Below are positions 36,785-47,179 of a stretch of DNA of 64,000 bases, in pieces (the stretch's first letter is position 1; each line of letters opens with the position of its first letter). The notes beneath the pieces were generated by a model that saw only the letters and a list, made by a program, of their open reading frames with translations, ran no database searches and was not told where the DNA came from. The position numbers and the translations under genes are program-made. The stretch is from assembly GCA_013368445.1 (NCBI GenBank), contig JAACJO010000008.1:930001-994000 (forward strand), in the 5' to 3' direction. This DNA comes from Leucocoprinus leucothites (Eukaryota; Basidiomycota; Agaricomycetes; Agaricales; Agaricaceae).

Positions 36785-37615
36785 GGGCATTCCACCAATC
36801 CTGTTCTCTTTTGGCGGACATCTTTTAGTTCAGTCTTGATACGAATCATTGCACGAACTCCTTTATTTTTCACAAATACAAACGAATAGATCGCACTTTA
36901 TCATGGACTGGATTGGGAGGATTCTGAGCGTAGTTCATCTGAGCGTTGGTATTTCGTGAACAAAGCACTTTTTCACAGGAAAAAGGCACAGAAAAATTTC
37001 GTATGGTCAAGTGACGAAATACGATCCAATTAAATCAGGAAGCGAAAAATGTAAACTAGTGAGGCACTTGAAATGGATGGAATCGGTGGGTATCATGTAT
37101 GTGAGATAAACTGAGATGAATGTACAGTAACCTGGGGGTCTCTATTTCTCGAGTTTAGAGTTAGAATGAGCTCTTGAGTGATGCAATGGCTTAGATGTCA
37201 TAAACCCGGCAAAGATACTGAGCGTTGATGGCGTGTCCCGGTATTTCTTGAAGAATGGACATTGTGTGGCAAAATTGGTCTGATACTTTTGCCTTTCATC
37301 GAGGACCACATAGTGGACGAGTACTTCGAAGACGATCGCGGACATGTTACACCGGGTCCCGAATAAAGGGGTCGCGACTGGCATAGTCATCGAAGATAGA
37401 TCGGCCCTAGTAAGTTGGAGGGAGGAAATTGGAGGTGGGATGTTGGTTCTTATGGTACAACGCTGTACGAGGGGAATTTTTCATGGTCGTATATGGGTTG
37501 TGGAATTCATGAGCCCGACAAGTTCTTGAGCCGCGTAGCTAGCCTTGTTTGCTTCGAGGTTTGGCTAGTGAAAGCGATCAGCTCCAATGCACAGAAGAGA
37601 ACAAGGGAACGAGGG
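36785..37615. other. Interval that may hold a 3' exon of the next minus-strand gene
   Basis: The first part is probably the glutaryl-CoA dehydrogenase 3' UTR. On the minus strand 37142-37390 is open (CNMSAIVFEVLVHYVVLDER, CPFFKKYRDTPSTLSIF) and could be a last exon of the 37616-38189 gene, because a GTAAGT donor overlaps that gene's stop codon. The stretch between, 37400-37610, does not read through cleanly. Confidence 0.35.
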
Positions 37616-38189
37616 CTACTTACAAGGTGGCATTATTGGCGGAGGTCTCTCTTTCAGCCTACTACTCCTTCTTAGGCATAGCGCATTCTTCAGGGTTTTG
37701 CTATCCTCCAGGTCCTCTTGCTTCACTACAATCTCCTGATACGTGTCGACTTTGATCACCCTCTTCTCCCCAACTTGATATTCTTCTCTCGAGTATTCCT
37801 TCATCTCCAGCCTGCCCTCGCTAGGGTATAATGGAACGCCATCCCCGTATATCCTCTTAAGAGATAGCATGATACTTTGTTTTCGTCGTCCATTGATCTT
37901 CTTGATCTAAAAGTCGAGTAGAACGTCAAGGCTCATTCCACTAGCGTAGTGAACTATAACAACGTACCGTTGCGAGACGCCTAAGTTGTTCCACGGGAAA
38001 ACTCCTTAGCTCTTTCCGGTCAAGGATCTGCAATGCCTGTTCTCGTAAGGCTTTTTGGTGCTTGAGTTTCTCGGCTGGCCGATCCCGGGCTAAGTTTTCC
38101 AGGGTGGAATTTGTTAGAGATCGAAGCCTGTAAGGGTGATGGGCTGTTCGAGCGGCTCCTTTAGTTTGACGGGAACGTTTCGCAGGCAT
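37616..38189 (-). CDS. Small basic protein of unknown function
   Basis: Exons 38189..37968 and 37906..37616; 170 aa if it ends at the TAG at 37616. It begins MPAKRSRQTKGAARTAHHPY, then a charged helical stretch (DRPAEKLKHQKALREQALQI), the splice junction at LRRLAT|IKKINGRRKQ, then KEYSREEYQVGEKRVIKVD and CLRRSSRLKERPPPIMP. The intron 37907-37967 is GTACGT...TTTTAG. No domain recognised; the basic start and RRSSRLKERPP tail suggest a nuclear or nucleic-acid-binding protein, which is inference. A GTAAGT donor overlaps the stop (CCT TGTAAG TAG), so the true 3' end may lie further left, perhaps in the open stretch at 37142-37390. Confidence 0.5.
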
Positions 38190-38854
38190 CAAAAGAGATA
38201 AATGATAATAGCTGTGGGAAGATATTGGTGGAGTGTATTGCTGGTGGAAATAGAATCTAAGTGCTGGGTGGTTCCTCGAGGCTCCGCGTGACTGATGTTC
38301 GATAGGATTCAAAAAAGCGCGCAGGTACTCTGAAGAAGGATAAATGGACGGGAGTAGGAATTGTTCCCCTGAGCCGACGTTTGGAGCTGCAGGAGAGCTG
38401 TAGAGAGAGAGTTATTAACGGCGAGTCGCCACACGAGTTCAGGGTCTTTTTCGCGTCTGGGTAGTCATGTGACCTTGGGCCCGAAAGTCAGTCAACATTG
38501 ATGTTGATCAAGCTATATTAACTACCATCAATATGGCGGCTAGACTCGTCTGTACATGCTCCGAAATTTCCACCTCTCGGCTCTGCAACCACAAAACCTT
38601 ACAGCCTATTTCGATAGTTTTACCTGCAACTCTTTACCATAAAACCCGCCGAACGTCGTCGTGACATTGGGAAGCATCTCCCCAAGAAAACAGCTTTCCA
38701 CAAGAAAACAGTCATACACACACATCCCCTTACAAAATGAAGAGCGTTAATTATCTAGAAATAATACACAATGATTATCCATATGCTAACAGATCAACAA
38801 GATCGTCCCTGAAGTGAAAAATAACATTCCTCCCGCCAGCTCCGATCTTGTTGG
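38190..38854. other. Intergenic interval, no supported gene
   Basis: Upstream region of the small basic protein gene and downstream region of the PnbB-like gene, both on the minus strand. No repeat or gene seen. Confidence 0.45.
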
Positions 38855-39648
38855 CTAATTCAAGCCTGCCCTCTCCTGCTGTCCATCCGAACTCTCAGTT
38901 CCGGTCAACCCCATCATCTCCCTCAAAGTTGCATTGTGACTCCATGCTGTTGCCTTGTGGTACGCATTTGGACCATCCTTCTCAGGAGCATCGGCTGGAT
39001 ACGCAATCCTTCCTGCGGGCAAGAAGAACAATGCAATGCATCGCCCTCCCCTGACTTCTGGGAAATGCTTCGACCCCGGCTCTGGGCTAGTCCATCCAGG
39101 GCCTTGCCAGCTGCTCATGCCCTTCAGCTCTGCGGTTGAATCTAGAGCAATTACCGCGTTGATCTCTCCATACGGGTGAGCGTGAAATTGGCCGCTGTAT
39201 TCTGTCTTCTCATCGAAAACGTCATCACGGTTGCCTTCCTCCGGATGATCAGAGGTTGCGGGACGATACCCACTATCCATGTACACGGCTGTGATGCTGA
39301 AGTACCGTGTCGCTTCGCAAGGGGCACAAAGTCTACTTCGCCTGTAGCGCGCACCGTCCAGTGCAACGGATGCAAGCCATTTTTCTGCAAGGCCGGCGAG
39401 GATGAGCTCACGTAGGCCGTGGTAGAATTTGGTATCTTCGGAGTAGTTGGTGTTCAGGAAGGCCTCGAGAGCTGGACCGGGAGTGCTAAGTGATCGTCCC
39501 AGTCAGCAGGTTGCAATGGCGGTTGGCATCGACAAACTTACTGATCCAAGAGTTCTTCGAGGAGAGGGATGCAGTGTTCAATAAGCTTTAGAGCTGTGGG
39601 ATGAGCTTCGATGTCAACTTCAGAGGCGAACTTGGAGGAGGAAGGCAT
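38855..39648 (-). CDS. PnbB-like 4-hydroxylaminobenzoate lyase (DUF4863)
   Basis: Exons 39648..39542 and 39485..38855; 245 aa. The N-terminal helical part reads TALKLIEHCIPLLEELLDHT. It is followed by YHGLRELILAGLAEKWLAS, YRRSRLCAPCEATRYFSITA and the conserved core GQFHAHPYGEINAVIALD, WQGPGWTSPEPGSKHFPEV and ALFFLPAGRIAYP. This pattern matches bacterial and fungal PnbB/DUF4863 proteins, in which PnbB converts 4-hydroxylaminobenzoate to protocatechuate and ammonia during 4-nitrobenzoate degradation. The HAHPYGE motif suggests a cupin-like metal or substrate site. The intron 39486-39541 is GTAAGT...TTAG, phase 2. The neighbours are not nitro-aromatic genes, so the physiological substrate here is open. 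Confidence 0.8.
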
Positions 39649-40084
39649 GTTATAGCGTGTTGTTGGTGAGGCAGTATCCTCAGTCTTTCCAAGGTTTTAT
39701 ACAACGGCGGCGCTCCTGTAACCTTTCATGTCCAATGAATAATGCCTATTGGAAAAGACCCATTCCGCTTCAGGTGTATTAGTGCGTTCACTGGACACCC
39801 AAAAATAAGATCGATCCGATCTCGCATATCCATCAGTATGTATGCACTCCTTTTTCAGAAAGAAGCTCTAAATCTTATTCACACCCCGCAGAGTAAGCGA
39901 AGCCGGACGTTTGACCGACTTATGTGCAATCATTTGCTTCACTCTAATCAGAAGATGTGCGCGTTGGAAGTATTTATCTCCATTGCTTAATATTTGTGTA
40001 GTTAAGGCAAGATCTTGTCATCGTAACTTTTCGCTGGCTCTCATTTCCCCTTCTGATATCCTACGTCTGCCCGAGCCTCTTGCA
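39649..40084. other. Divergent intergenic interval
   Basis: About 435 nt between the start of the PnbB-like gene (-) and the decayed plus-strand gene. Presumably holds the PnbB-like promoter. No specific motif assigned. Confidence 0.4.
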
Positions 40085-41092
40085 ATGCGACCCCCTCGGT
40101 TAGATCGCGACGAACTAAAGGATAAGGGTATTTCCTTGAGCCCTCGTTGCGTCCGACTTCCTGGCGTCATTCCCGCCGATGAAGTGTTGAAGGCGGTATA
40201 ACAAGCTCAGCTCATTAATCCACAAATCACGCTCTACTTTCCGATTACAAAGCGTTACGGCCACTCTTCACACCAATCAGTTTGGATACCCCGCAAAACG
40301 ATTATCCGAGCGGACTTAATATAGCACCCCAGTTTGCCTTCTATCTGAGCAATATGGCAGATTGGAATCCGATTCTACACCTCCAAGATCGTAAATTTGT
40401 GCCAATTGAAGATCTTCTCAAGTGTCCCGGGGGCTTATCCCTTTGGTATGTTCTCAATGTCGAGGACTACTTACCCCTTCGAACTCTTTCAAACACTTGG
40501 GCACCTTCGCACTCCAAAATTAGAACTCACGTTCACCCTTCCCAAGCTCGTGAATATCGTAGGTATGTAGACTTTCTTGAGTCCTCTGCGTCAATACTCC
40601 GACTCCGGGTGTCAATTGTATCTTCTTCCATGGGTTCTGAATTGACACCGTCACAGACGTCTTTGCGCCACGACGCGCCTTGGAGAGCACAATTTTAATC
40701 CGACAACCTCATAGTGCAGCCGCTTCGGTATATGAACCCATGCCCGAAGTGCGCAAATTTGGGAATCGGCTCGGACCTCGGTACTCAGTACCCATTCTTT
40801 CCGTGACAATAAAAATAAACCCAGAACTTCCCATAGCACTACATTTCCCTGTGCTTCTTGGCCGCTGTATCCCACATACATGTAGTGCTCGACTGAAGGT
40901 ACTTGCCTGGGTCCATGTTAACTCATGCTATAAAACCAATCAGAACTAGACTTCCAGGCGGTCACTTGAACCTGCCTCAGGTACCGCTCCTGAAGAAGTT
41001 CCTTCAGGCAAAAGCAGGGCTATACCTGATGCCATTTGATCCCGAGCATTGTCGTCCTTCTAGTTTGAAGCTGCCCAGGCTCGATGAGTAAG
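40085..41092 (+). pseudogene. Probably decayed gene of unknown function
   Basis: Four coding-like blocks follow one another on the plus strand: 40085-40195 (MRPPRLDRDELKDKGISLSP), 40253-40562 (FAFYLSNMADWNPILHLQ, KCPGGLSLWYVLNVEDYLP), 40666-40898 (PEVRKFGNRLGPRYSVPILS, LHFPVLLGRCIPH) and 40950-41092 (LPQVPLLKKFLQAKAGLYLM, stop TAA/TGA region at 41090). GT-AG pairs lie where introns would be expected, but each of the three joins is out of frame by one base in the frame that preserves the coding blocks. Either several small indels have inactivated it or my junctions are wrong. No domain is recognised. Confidence 0.45.
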
Positions 41093-41852
41093 TAACAAGT
41101 CATTCGACGAGTTGGCCACCGTAGATCCGGTGCCGAAGCGCTGATCCGTAGATGCTCGGATCACAAATTACCAGTACTCTCAGTTTCCAATCGGGCAAAA
41201 TGCCTCTGCTATCTATCAAAACGGATGGTGACTGGTGTTTCTCACAAACCTAAGCACAATTAACGGCGTTCGGCAACACCTTCCTAACGATTAACCCCAA
41301 GGAAATCACCCTTGGTCTGCCTAGTATTCATGATCAGAGTTTCCTGGTCGTGGTGTTTGCTTCTTGTGACAATTCAGGCTTGTTCAAGTAGATTTATTTG
41401 TCCCGCATCTCGTTTGAAGTGACCACAGCAATCTCAGGGTCAGATCAAATACCAGTACCATTACATTCCGACTACCAGTACGTTAGAAATATATTTTTTA
41501 CATTCAACATAAACTTTGTCCCTTAGGGTGAGAGGTTGAGCACAACCCAATCAGAGTAGTTTAACAGGGACAAGGAAACGTTCAATCATTTTCCAAAATC
41601 TGGTACTGACCGACGATGACCTGGTCTCACTGTATGGTTACAAGGGAACGATACTAGCGCCATGATCAGGACCTTTCAAGCTCGACGTTGACGCTGAAAC
41701 TCACCCCTGTGGCGTCCAGAAGGAAAGTTCTTGGGTAGCTTGTCGTTCAGATAGATGGGGACTCGGCCTCCGAACCCTCCCAAGAATTTTGAAATGAGTT
41801 CTTTCCTGCTTTTACTAGATGCATAAGGGACCTTCCGAGCCTGGCCAACTTG
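41093..41852. other. Intergenic interval, no supported gene
   Basis: About 760 nt with frequent stops in all frames. Nothing recognisable. Confidence 0.45.
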
Positions 41853-42718
41853 TTAGTATCGTCGTTTCAAGAAGAAATCTTCACCTGTGTATCTCACCAA
41901 AGCAAGCATGAATAACTCTTTCCATCCCATGGCTCTAAGTTGATCCTCTGTGATGTATCGTACGGCCCGATTAAATGAGGGCCCGGCCGGTTGAGCAGCC
42001 TGGGCCCGGATAGCTTGTGGCAGCGATGGGTGATGTCTTGAAGGTGGAGACTCTAATGTTTTCGATTCGGATATGTCATTAGCCACACTTGTAGAGATCG
42101 CAGGGGACTCCAGTTGAGGCAGAATAGTGGCCGGATTGGCTGTGATGGAGATTGGCCGGTGATCAGCCAAAGAGATGTGGCTATTTGTTCCACGAGGTGG
42201 TTCCAATGATGCCTGCTCCGATAGCTGATGAGCTGCTTGGAAATGGTGTTCACCGGCATGCTGATTCTCCCGCCTATGACATGTAGTGTTGGATGAAAAT
42301 TTTCGATGATTATTTTGGTCGTGACACTGGTTTTGGTCGCAACGCAGAGCATCCAGCTCATTCAGGCATTCGTAATAGCCAATAAACCCAGGTGAAAGAG
42401 GGTAACCCGATCGAATGGCGATGGAAGCAGCCATTCTGAAGATATCGTCAAAAGCTTCTCCAAAGCTTTCGTATGGCGCCTCGTTTCGGTATTCAAGCTT
42501 GAGTTTCCGCGTGTATGATCGGAGAACATGGCACTGGCAAGAAGGTCCCGATGGTAATTGCCGCCTAGTTGACTCGCATTTCGGGGAAGCGGGCATGTGC
42601 GAGTAAGAATGGCAGCCAATATTGGCTCTATGGCAGCTGGGATCCAAGGGTGAGTATCATAGGGACCGTCAGGTCTCTTATAGCGGGGTGAGCGGCCTGG
42701 GAAATCGAATGCTGTCAC
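41853..42718 (-). CDS. Uncertain open region, two overlapping frames
   Basis: Two overlapping minus-strand frames: 42647-41853 (264 codons, containing YESFGEAFDDIFRMAASIAI, many His/Asn/Cys residues, and ending WKELFMLALVRYTGEDFF) and 42718-42362 (118 codons, THPWIPAAIEPILAAILTRT). Neither begins with ATG at its upstream end, so an upstream exon or an internal start is needed. The length of the first makes chance unlikely, but there is no domain match. It may be one spliced gene using parts of both frames, or a decayed one. Confidence 0.35.
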
Positions 42719-43588
42719 GAAAGAAGCGCTGGCACGCGGCAGCTCGTGCGTCTATCTCTCGGTCTCAATCAGATACGTTACGAGCTAGAACTGTACAAGA
42801 GCAGGGAAATAGGCTCGACACTTGTAGTGATCTTGGTATGGGCGGCACGAGGATCCCCGATTATTGGGGATGATGCCTTTCTGGAGATTTGCGAATTTTA
42901 TCCGGACATTTTTTGGCCAAATCTTATCCGGAAGCGTTCAAGGCCTAAGTGCCCCTCCCTCCACGATTTTTATCCGGATGGCGCCTAAGGGTTCTGGCAG
43001 TTAGTTGATTTTTGACATTTCCTTCATTCGGTCCCCCAGTGGGAGAAGGGAGTCTTAGAGGACCCTGATTTTAATCCGAAGCGCTGACAAGGCCCCCCTC
43101 AACCCCAGTTCATGTCCAGACGCAGCGCCAAGGCATTCCGGCCCAAAACCCCAAACCTTATCCGGATTTGCCCAGGCATAGCGCCCAATTTTCGGGGGTC
43201 CTGCGGCACGGTACAGAGCGACGATGGCATGGTGCCAAACCGGCAGGAAGACTGGATACCAATATAAGTACATTGTGAAAATGGAATTTCGTAAATGACA
43301 GTGTTTTTGTTCCTTTAGTACTGGCGTGCTAGGAAAGTGAGACAGGGTGCTGCGGTATCCGAAACTCAGGTCGAGTCGAATAATCGACGTTCGGCCTGTG
43401 CTAATCTGTCGAAGCGTTCACAGATAGGACCACCATCTATCTCCGAGGTGCCATAGATGGAGCGATAAAATTTGAGTTCAAGAGTGTCATGTCTAGGGTG
43501 TATGGGAGGAAGGCAGTTGAATCATTAATACGCGGTCTCGCTCAAAAATGATACGGATAGCAGAGTCTCGGTGCGGCATGGGGTGCCC
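42719..43588. other. Intergenic interval with a degenerate short repeat
   Basis: No gene supported. Contains at least four copies of TTATCCGGA between 42898 and 43166 (listed separately) with GCGC and AAGGC remnants between them. Confidence 0.6.
42895..43190 (+). repeat. TTATCCGGA-centred degenerate minisatellite-like cluster
   Basis: Exact TTATCCGGA occurs at about 42898, 42924, 42970 and 43158; a weaker version (TTAATCCGAAGCGC) lies at about 43072. Several copies are followed at similar spacing by GCGC or GCGT and then AAGGC(C), e.g. GGAAGCGTTCAAGGCC and GGATGGCGCCTAAGG. This gives a loose unit of about 25-50 nt of the form TTATCCGGA-n-GCGCn-AAGGC. No coding potential. It looks like a degenerate tandem or dispersed repeat; other copies elsewhere in the genome cannot be checked here. 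Confidence 0.7.
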
Positions 43589-44956
43589 TCAAAGACGGTC
43601 TGGGGTGTCGAGGGACCTCGAAATCCGCCAGTAGTCAGGGAAGGTATGTTTATTTATCTCGTCTAAGTCGACCATGCTCGTAATCCCCGGTCCGTAGGAT
43701 TTCAAGTATGCAAGGAGTTCTGTGTCAACCAGAATTTTCTTGATTCTCTGCCGCCCAGTTAGTGCGTTCTGCAATGCCTGCGCAGCTGCCCCGCTACGAG
43801 GCTCAAACATCCGTTGCAAGGCGAGAACTTCCAGGCGTGGAGCGTCAAGCAATGGATCTAAATGCTTGAATGTCAACCTTGGTGTCAATGAATGGGTGCA
43901 AAGGATATGGGTCGGTGTTGGGAATACTCTCATCAACCTTTCCAGGTGATAAGGTGTGAGTGGCTGCGCGACGAGAGTGAGGTATCTCAGCTTGGGAAAT
44001 TTGTTGGCATCCGGCTGGAACTGCGGGGATTCGAGGAGAAGATGATAATTATCGCTGTTGACATGCCAGCGAAGGGATTCGAGATTGGGAGCCCCAAAGA
44101 AAATGATAAAACGGACACCCGTTGCTCCATTTGACGAAAGCTCGAGGTTCCGGAGCTCAGGGAGAGTGATAGAGGGGCGGTCCCGCTGGAGGGGCCACCC
44201 ATCTGTTGCAACGCTACCACGAAGGGAGAGGGTGACAAGGCTCTGTGGCATTCGGAGAATCTCAACCAGCTGGTTGAAAGAGAGCACTGCAGGCTGGCCT
44301 CCAACGAAATTGAGATGAAGGGCTGTAATGCTCGTCAGTGGAGGGATGCACCGAAGGGGCTTGAGTTCGGTGAATGTGAGCTTTGGCAGACCACCGCCGA
44401 ATGTAGTTGAAAGCGTGAAATCATGGTTGGGTGTGATAAACGGATGGAGTTCTTGGAGATGTTCATGATTCCCAATGTGAACCCTCAGCCTCTCCAATAA
44501 CGGTGCTTTTGCCTGCTGAAATAGTTGGAGGATGTGATAAACGTTCACTTCCTGGAAGGTTATGAGGAAAAGGTTCTGGAATCGATCAACGATGTGGGCA
44601 ATACGACTCAAGTTGTCCTCGATCCAAGCTGGGTTCAATTCGCCTCGATAGTCTGCACTATACAGGTCCAGGCGGACGTCCAGCGGAACGGTGCGAGAAC
44701 GTTTTAGCCACTCGTACGCGCAGGGCTGCGATCCTGCCGAGAAGAGCGTTATACTGGACCATAGTTGGGGTGTAGATACGGCAACTTGACGCCAATGCTG
44801 GCAAACGTGGGAGAGCTTTACTTGAAAAGGGAGAAGCTGTGGGTAGCGGCGGATTTGGCGGAGAAGGAGAAAGATAGTAGAGAGGACCTCTGGTGGCAAG
44901 GTATTTATCCGTGGATCTGGTTGATCCATAGGCGGGGAGAGTACTATCACGTTCAT
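43589..44956 (-). CDS. F-box protein, intronless
   Basis: Single open frame, 455 aa, ATG at 44956. Residues 16-60 form an F-box: INTLPPEVLSTIFLLL, then KLSHVCQHWRQVAVSTPQLW. The remainder has irregular leucine-rich strands (LTFTELKPLRCIPPLTSITA, LPELRNLELSS, PKLRYLTLVAQPL, PRLEVLALQRM), the usual substrate-binding solenoid of the large mushroom F-box families. Expected role: substrate receptor of an SCF ubiquitin ligase through Skp1. Target unknown. Such genes are highly expanded and variable in agaricomycetes, consistent with the accessory character of this stretch. No interruption seen. Confidence 0.88.
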   Translation of the reverse strand: MNVIVLSPPMDQPDPRINTLPPEVLSTIFLLLRQIRRYPQLLPFQVKLSHVCQHWRQVAVSTPQLWSSITLFSAGSQPCAYEWLKRSRTVPLDVRLDLYSADYRGELNPAWIEDNLSRIAHIVDRFQNLFLITFQEVNVYHILQLFQQAKAPLLERLRVHIGNHEHLQELHPFITPNHDFTLSTTFGGGLPKLTFTELKPLRCIPPLTSITALHLNFVGGQPAVLSFNQLVEILRMPQSLVTLSLRGSVATDGWPLQRDRPSITLPELRNLELSSNGATGVRFIIFFGAPNLESLRWHVNSDNYHLLLESPQFQPDANKFPKLRYLTLVAQPLTPYHLERLMRVFPTPTHILCTHSLTPRLTFKHLDPLLDAPRLEVLALQRMFEPRSGAAAQALQNALTGRQRIKKILVDTELLAYLKSYGPGITSMVDLDEINKHTFPDYWRISRSLDTPDRL

Positions 44957-45398
44957 GCAGAATATGGTCAGGTGAGTTTATCCCCAGCTGATCTGGGAAA
45001 ATATCCATACCACTCTCTTGAAAGGGCCGGGGGTGTCGGACTAGGTTGAGCCTTTCGCCTTGGATGTGACTTTCGGATTTTATATTCCCCCCTGACGTTG
45101 GTAACAGCGGACGCAGAAGCCACGCAGTTACTGTACGCGGATCCTGTGCAAGCTGCGCCATTTGGAGTCACCTGCTTCAATAACCAAATGCCAATAGATT
45201 CATATCAGCAATCATGTAGTTCAACTTCGCTTCATTTCTACCTCATCATAACCACTCCATCCAGAATAACACACAACAAAGGTTAACGTAGTAGCAAGAA
45301 GGCTCAGCTACATATGCTTATACGAATCTTGAGTCGATCTACTGAAAGTAAGGCATCCTCGGGCAATTACATAGCACCAATTACGCTAAGCACTTAGG
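44957..45398. other. Intergenic interval between two F-box-type genes
   Basis: About 440 nt, upstream of the 43589-44956 gene and downstream of the next one; both are on the minus strand. No additional feature seen. Confidence 0.5.
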
Positions 45399-46442
45399 CT
45401 AGTGAGTACTGGGTTGACGCCTAAGGTTGCCTTCACGTTCCTCCTTGTCTTCAGCGAAGTCCTGCTCAACCGCACGCCAGAAGTTTGAGGGGAAACCACC
45501 ACATCGGATTCCCTTCACATCCTTCCACTCTTCTCTCCATTTACCCAATTCGCCCTCCAAAATAACTACCCTCGCATCCACCTCCTGAAGTTGAGAGACC
45601 AGCATCCAGATACTGGACTCTCGCAGAACTTCGGACGATGTTCTCATCAGTCCTCCAAAGATGCTGACGACCACCATCTTCAAATTCTTCCTCGTCGCCA
45701 GTAGATATGCAATATCTTCCACGAAAACAACGTCATTATCCTCATTCGAGTCCGCCCTTCGTGCTAGCTGCAAATGAGTCAAGCTGGGTGCATCGTGCAA
45801 TGATGTAATGATGGACAACGGAGATTGCCATGTATTGCTGGGCTCACAAATCCGGAGATGCGTGAGAGAGGTCGAAAAATAGGCTGGTAGAAATGGAAGG
45901 GCGTCGGATGATAACGGAACTGAAGCGGGTAGGTCATCGAAGGACTGGATGGTCAGGTCTGACGGACCGTCATGCAGAGGAAGGAAGTCAGATGGAGAAA
46001 TGTTTATTTGGCAGGAAGATGGAACCGCAACTTTGCGCAAGGATGGACAACGTGCAATGATTTGCCGAAGTTGTTGCTCTGTGCTGGGCGTGAAGTACTC
46101 GGGTTCCCAAGTTATAGCGAGTCGCCTGACATGAGCCAGGAGGTGTGAGGAGTGACGACAGGAAGAGGTACGATAGAATAAGGTGGTGGTAAGTGGATTA
46201 TCAAGGACAACTGTTCGGTATATGATTATGTTGACGAAGTGTCGAACGATTGGGGAAATTGGGGCAAGGTCCTTTGGGCGACTATTCAACAGGGCAAGTT
46301 CTAGAATATGAATGATAATTTCCGCAGGCAAGTCGTGCAACAGGGCGGGAGGCGGCATCCCCAGTAGGGATAGTGACAGAGCACGCCTTCGATTCTGAGG
46401 AAAGGAGGCGCTTGTGTTTGAAACTCGAGTACTGGTGGCCAT
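45399..46442 (-). CDS. F-box-like protein, intronless
   Basis: Single open frame, 347 aa, ATG at 46442. An F-box-like start sits at about residues 32-75 (ALLHDLPAEIIIHILELALL, then LAPISPIVRHFVNIIIYRTV). It is followed by an LRR-like region (RHSSHLLAHVRRLAIT, LRQIIARCPSLRKVAVPSS, FSTSLTHLRICEPSNTW, APSLTHLQLARRADS) and an acidic/basic tail. Basidiomycete proteins of this type are common and vary much between strains. Related in design, but not closely in sequence, to the F-box gene next to it. Ubiquitin-ligase adaptor function is inferred from the family. Confidence 0.75.
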   Translation of the reverse strand: MATSTRVSNTSASFPQNRRRALSLSLLGMPPPALLHDLPAEIIIHILELALLNSRPKDLAPISPIVRHFVNIIIYRTVVLDNPLTTTLFYRTSSCRHSSHLLAHVRRLAITWEPEYFTPSTEQQLRQIIARCPSLRKVAVPSSCQINISPSDFLPLHDGPSDLTIQSFDDLPASVPLSSDALPFLPAYFSTSLTHLRICEPSNTWQSPLSIITSLHDAPSLTHLQLARRADSNEDNDVVFVEDIAYLLATRKNLKMVVVSIFGGLMRTSSEVLRESSIWMLVSQLQEVDARVVILEGELGKWREEWKDVKGIRCGGFPSNFWRAVEQDFAEDKEEREGNLRRQPSTH

Positions 46443-47179
46443 GATTCCGCAATCGTGAAGCGGAGGGACCGTCTACTAGGATGGAGGAGGGCTCTAGTTG
46501 TGGAAGTAAATATCGTCAGATAAGGCAGTCTATATGAACAAATCGTTGGTGGAGGAGGACAAGTAAGGCAAGCGGATAGGAGGGTCTAAGATATCGGGCG
46601 CCCGAACGTTGCCGAACATGTAAGCATTGCAACTGCCAAAATATCGCTTCCAGCGGAGTAAGATGATCAGTTGGGGAGATATGAATAGATCACGGAGGTT
46701 CTGTCAGACATGTGGCAAACAATGAGGTCAACCCTGGGCGTTATCCGGCGACTGAAAAGCCTCTACGATCATGGTTCCAATCTGTGAGTGCTGATGAATG
46801 TATCCTGCCTAGCTACTCTAGCTGAGTGACACCGAGAGTGAATGCTGGGGGCTGATAAAAGACGAGGATTGACAAAGGTCCGAGACGATCGCAGAGAATA
46901 TTTAGAGACGACGCTCGAGCCGACTTCTATGCGATCCGGTCGATTTCCAAAATAATCGACCCTCATCCTTGACAGGCGCGGGGCAGAGATAAGCTGCGTG
47001 ATCGTCCTGAAAGACCAGAGAAGTGAGCTTGGAAGAGGACGATAATCAAGTTGCCGAAGAGATTGTGCCCAAAATCACAGAAACTTCAACTATAGTCTGT
47101 ATTGACGTTAGTTCCTCATAGGCGGAGATCTAGATGAAAGGACATGTGACTCTAATTCCAAATGTCTAGTCAACGGAGA
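46443..47179. other. Intergenic interval, no supported gene
   Basis: Promoter region of the F-box-like gene and 3' region of the deacetylase gene. Nothing else supported. Confidence 0.45.
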
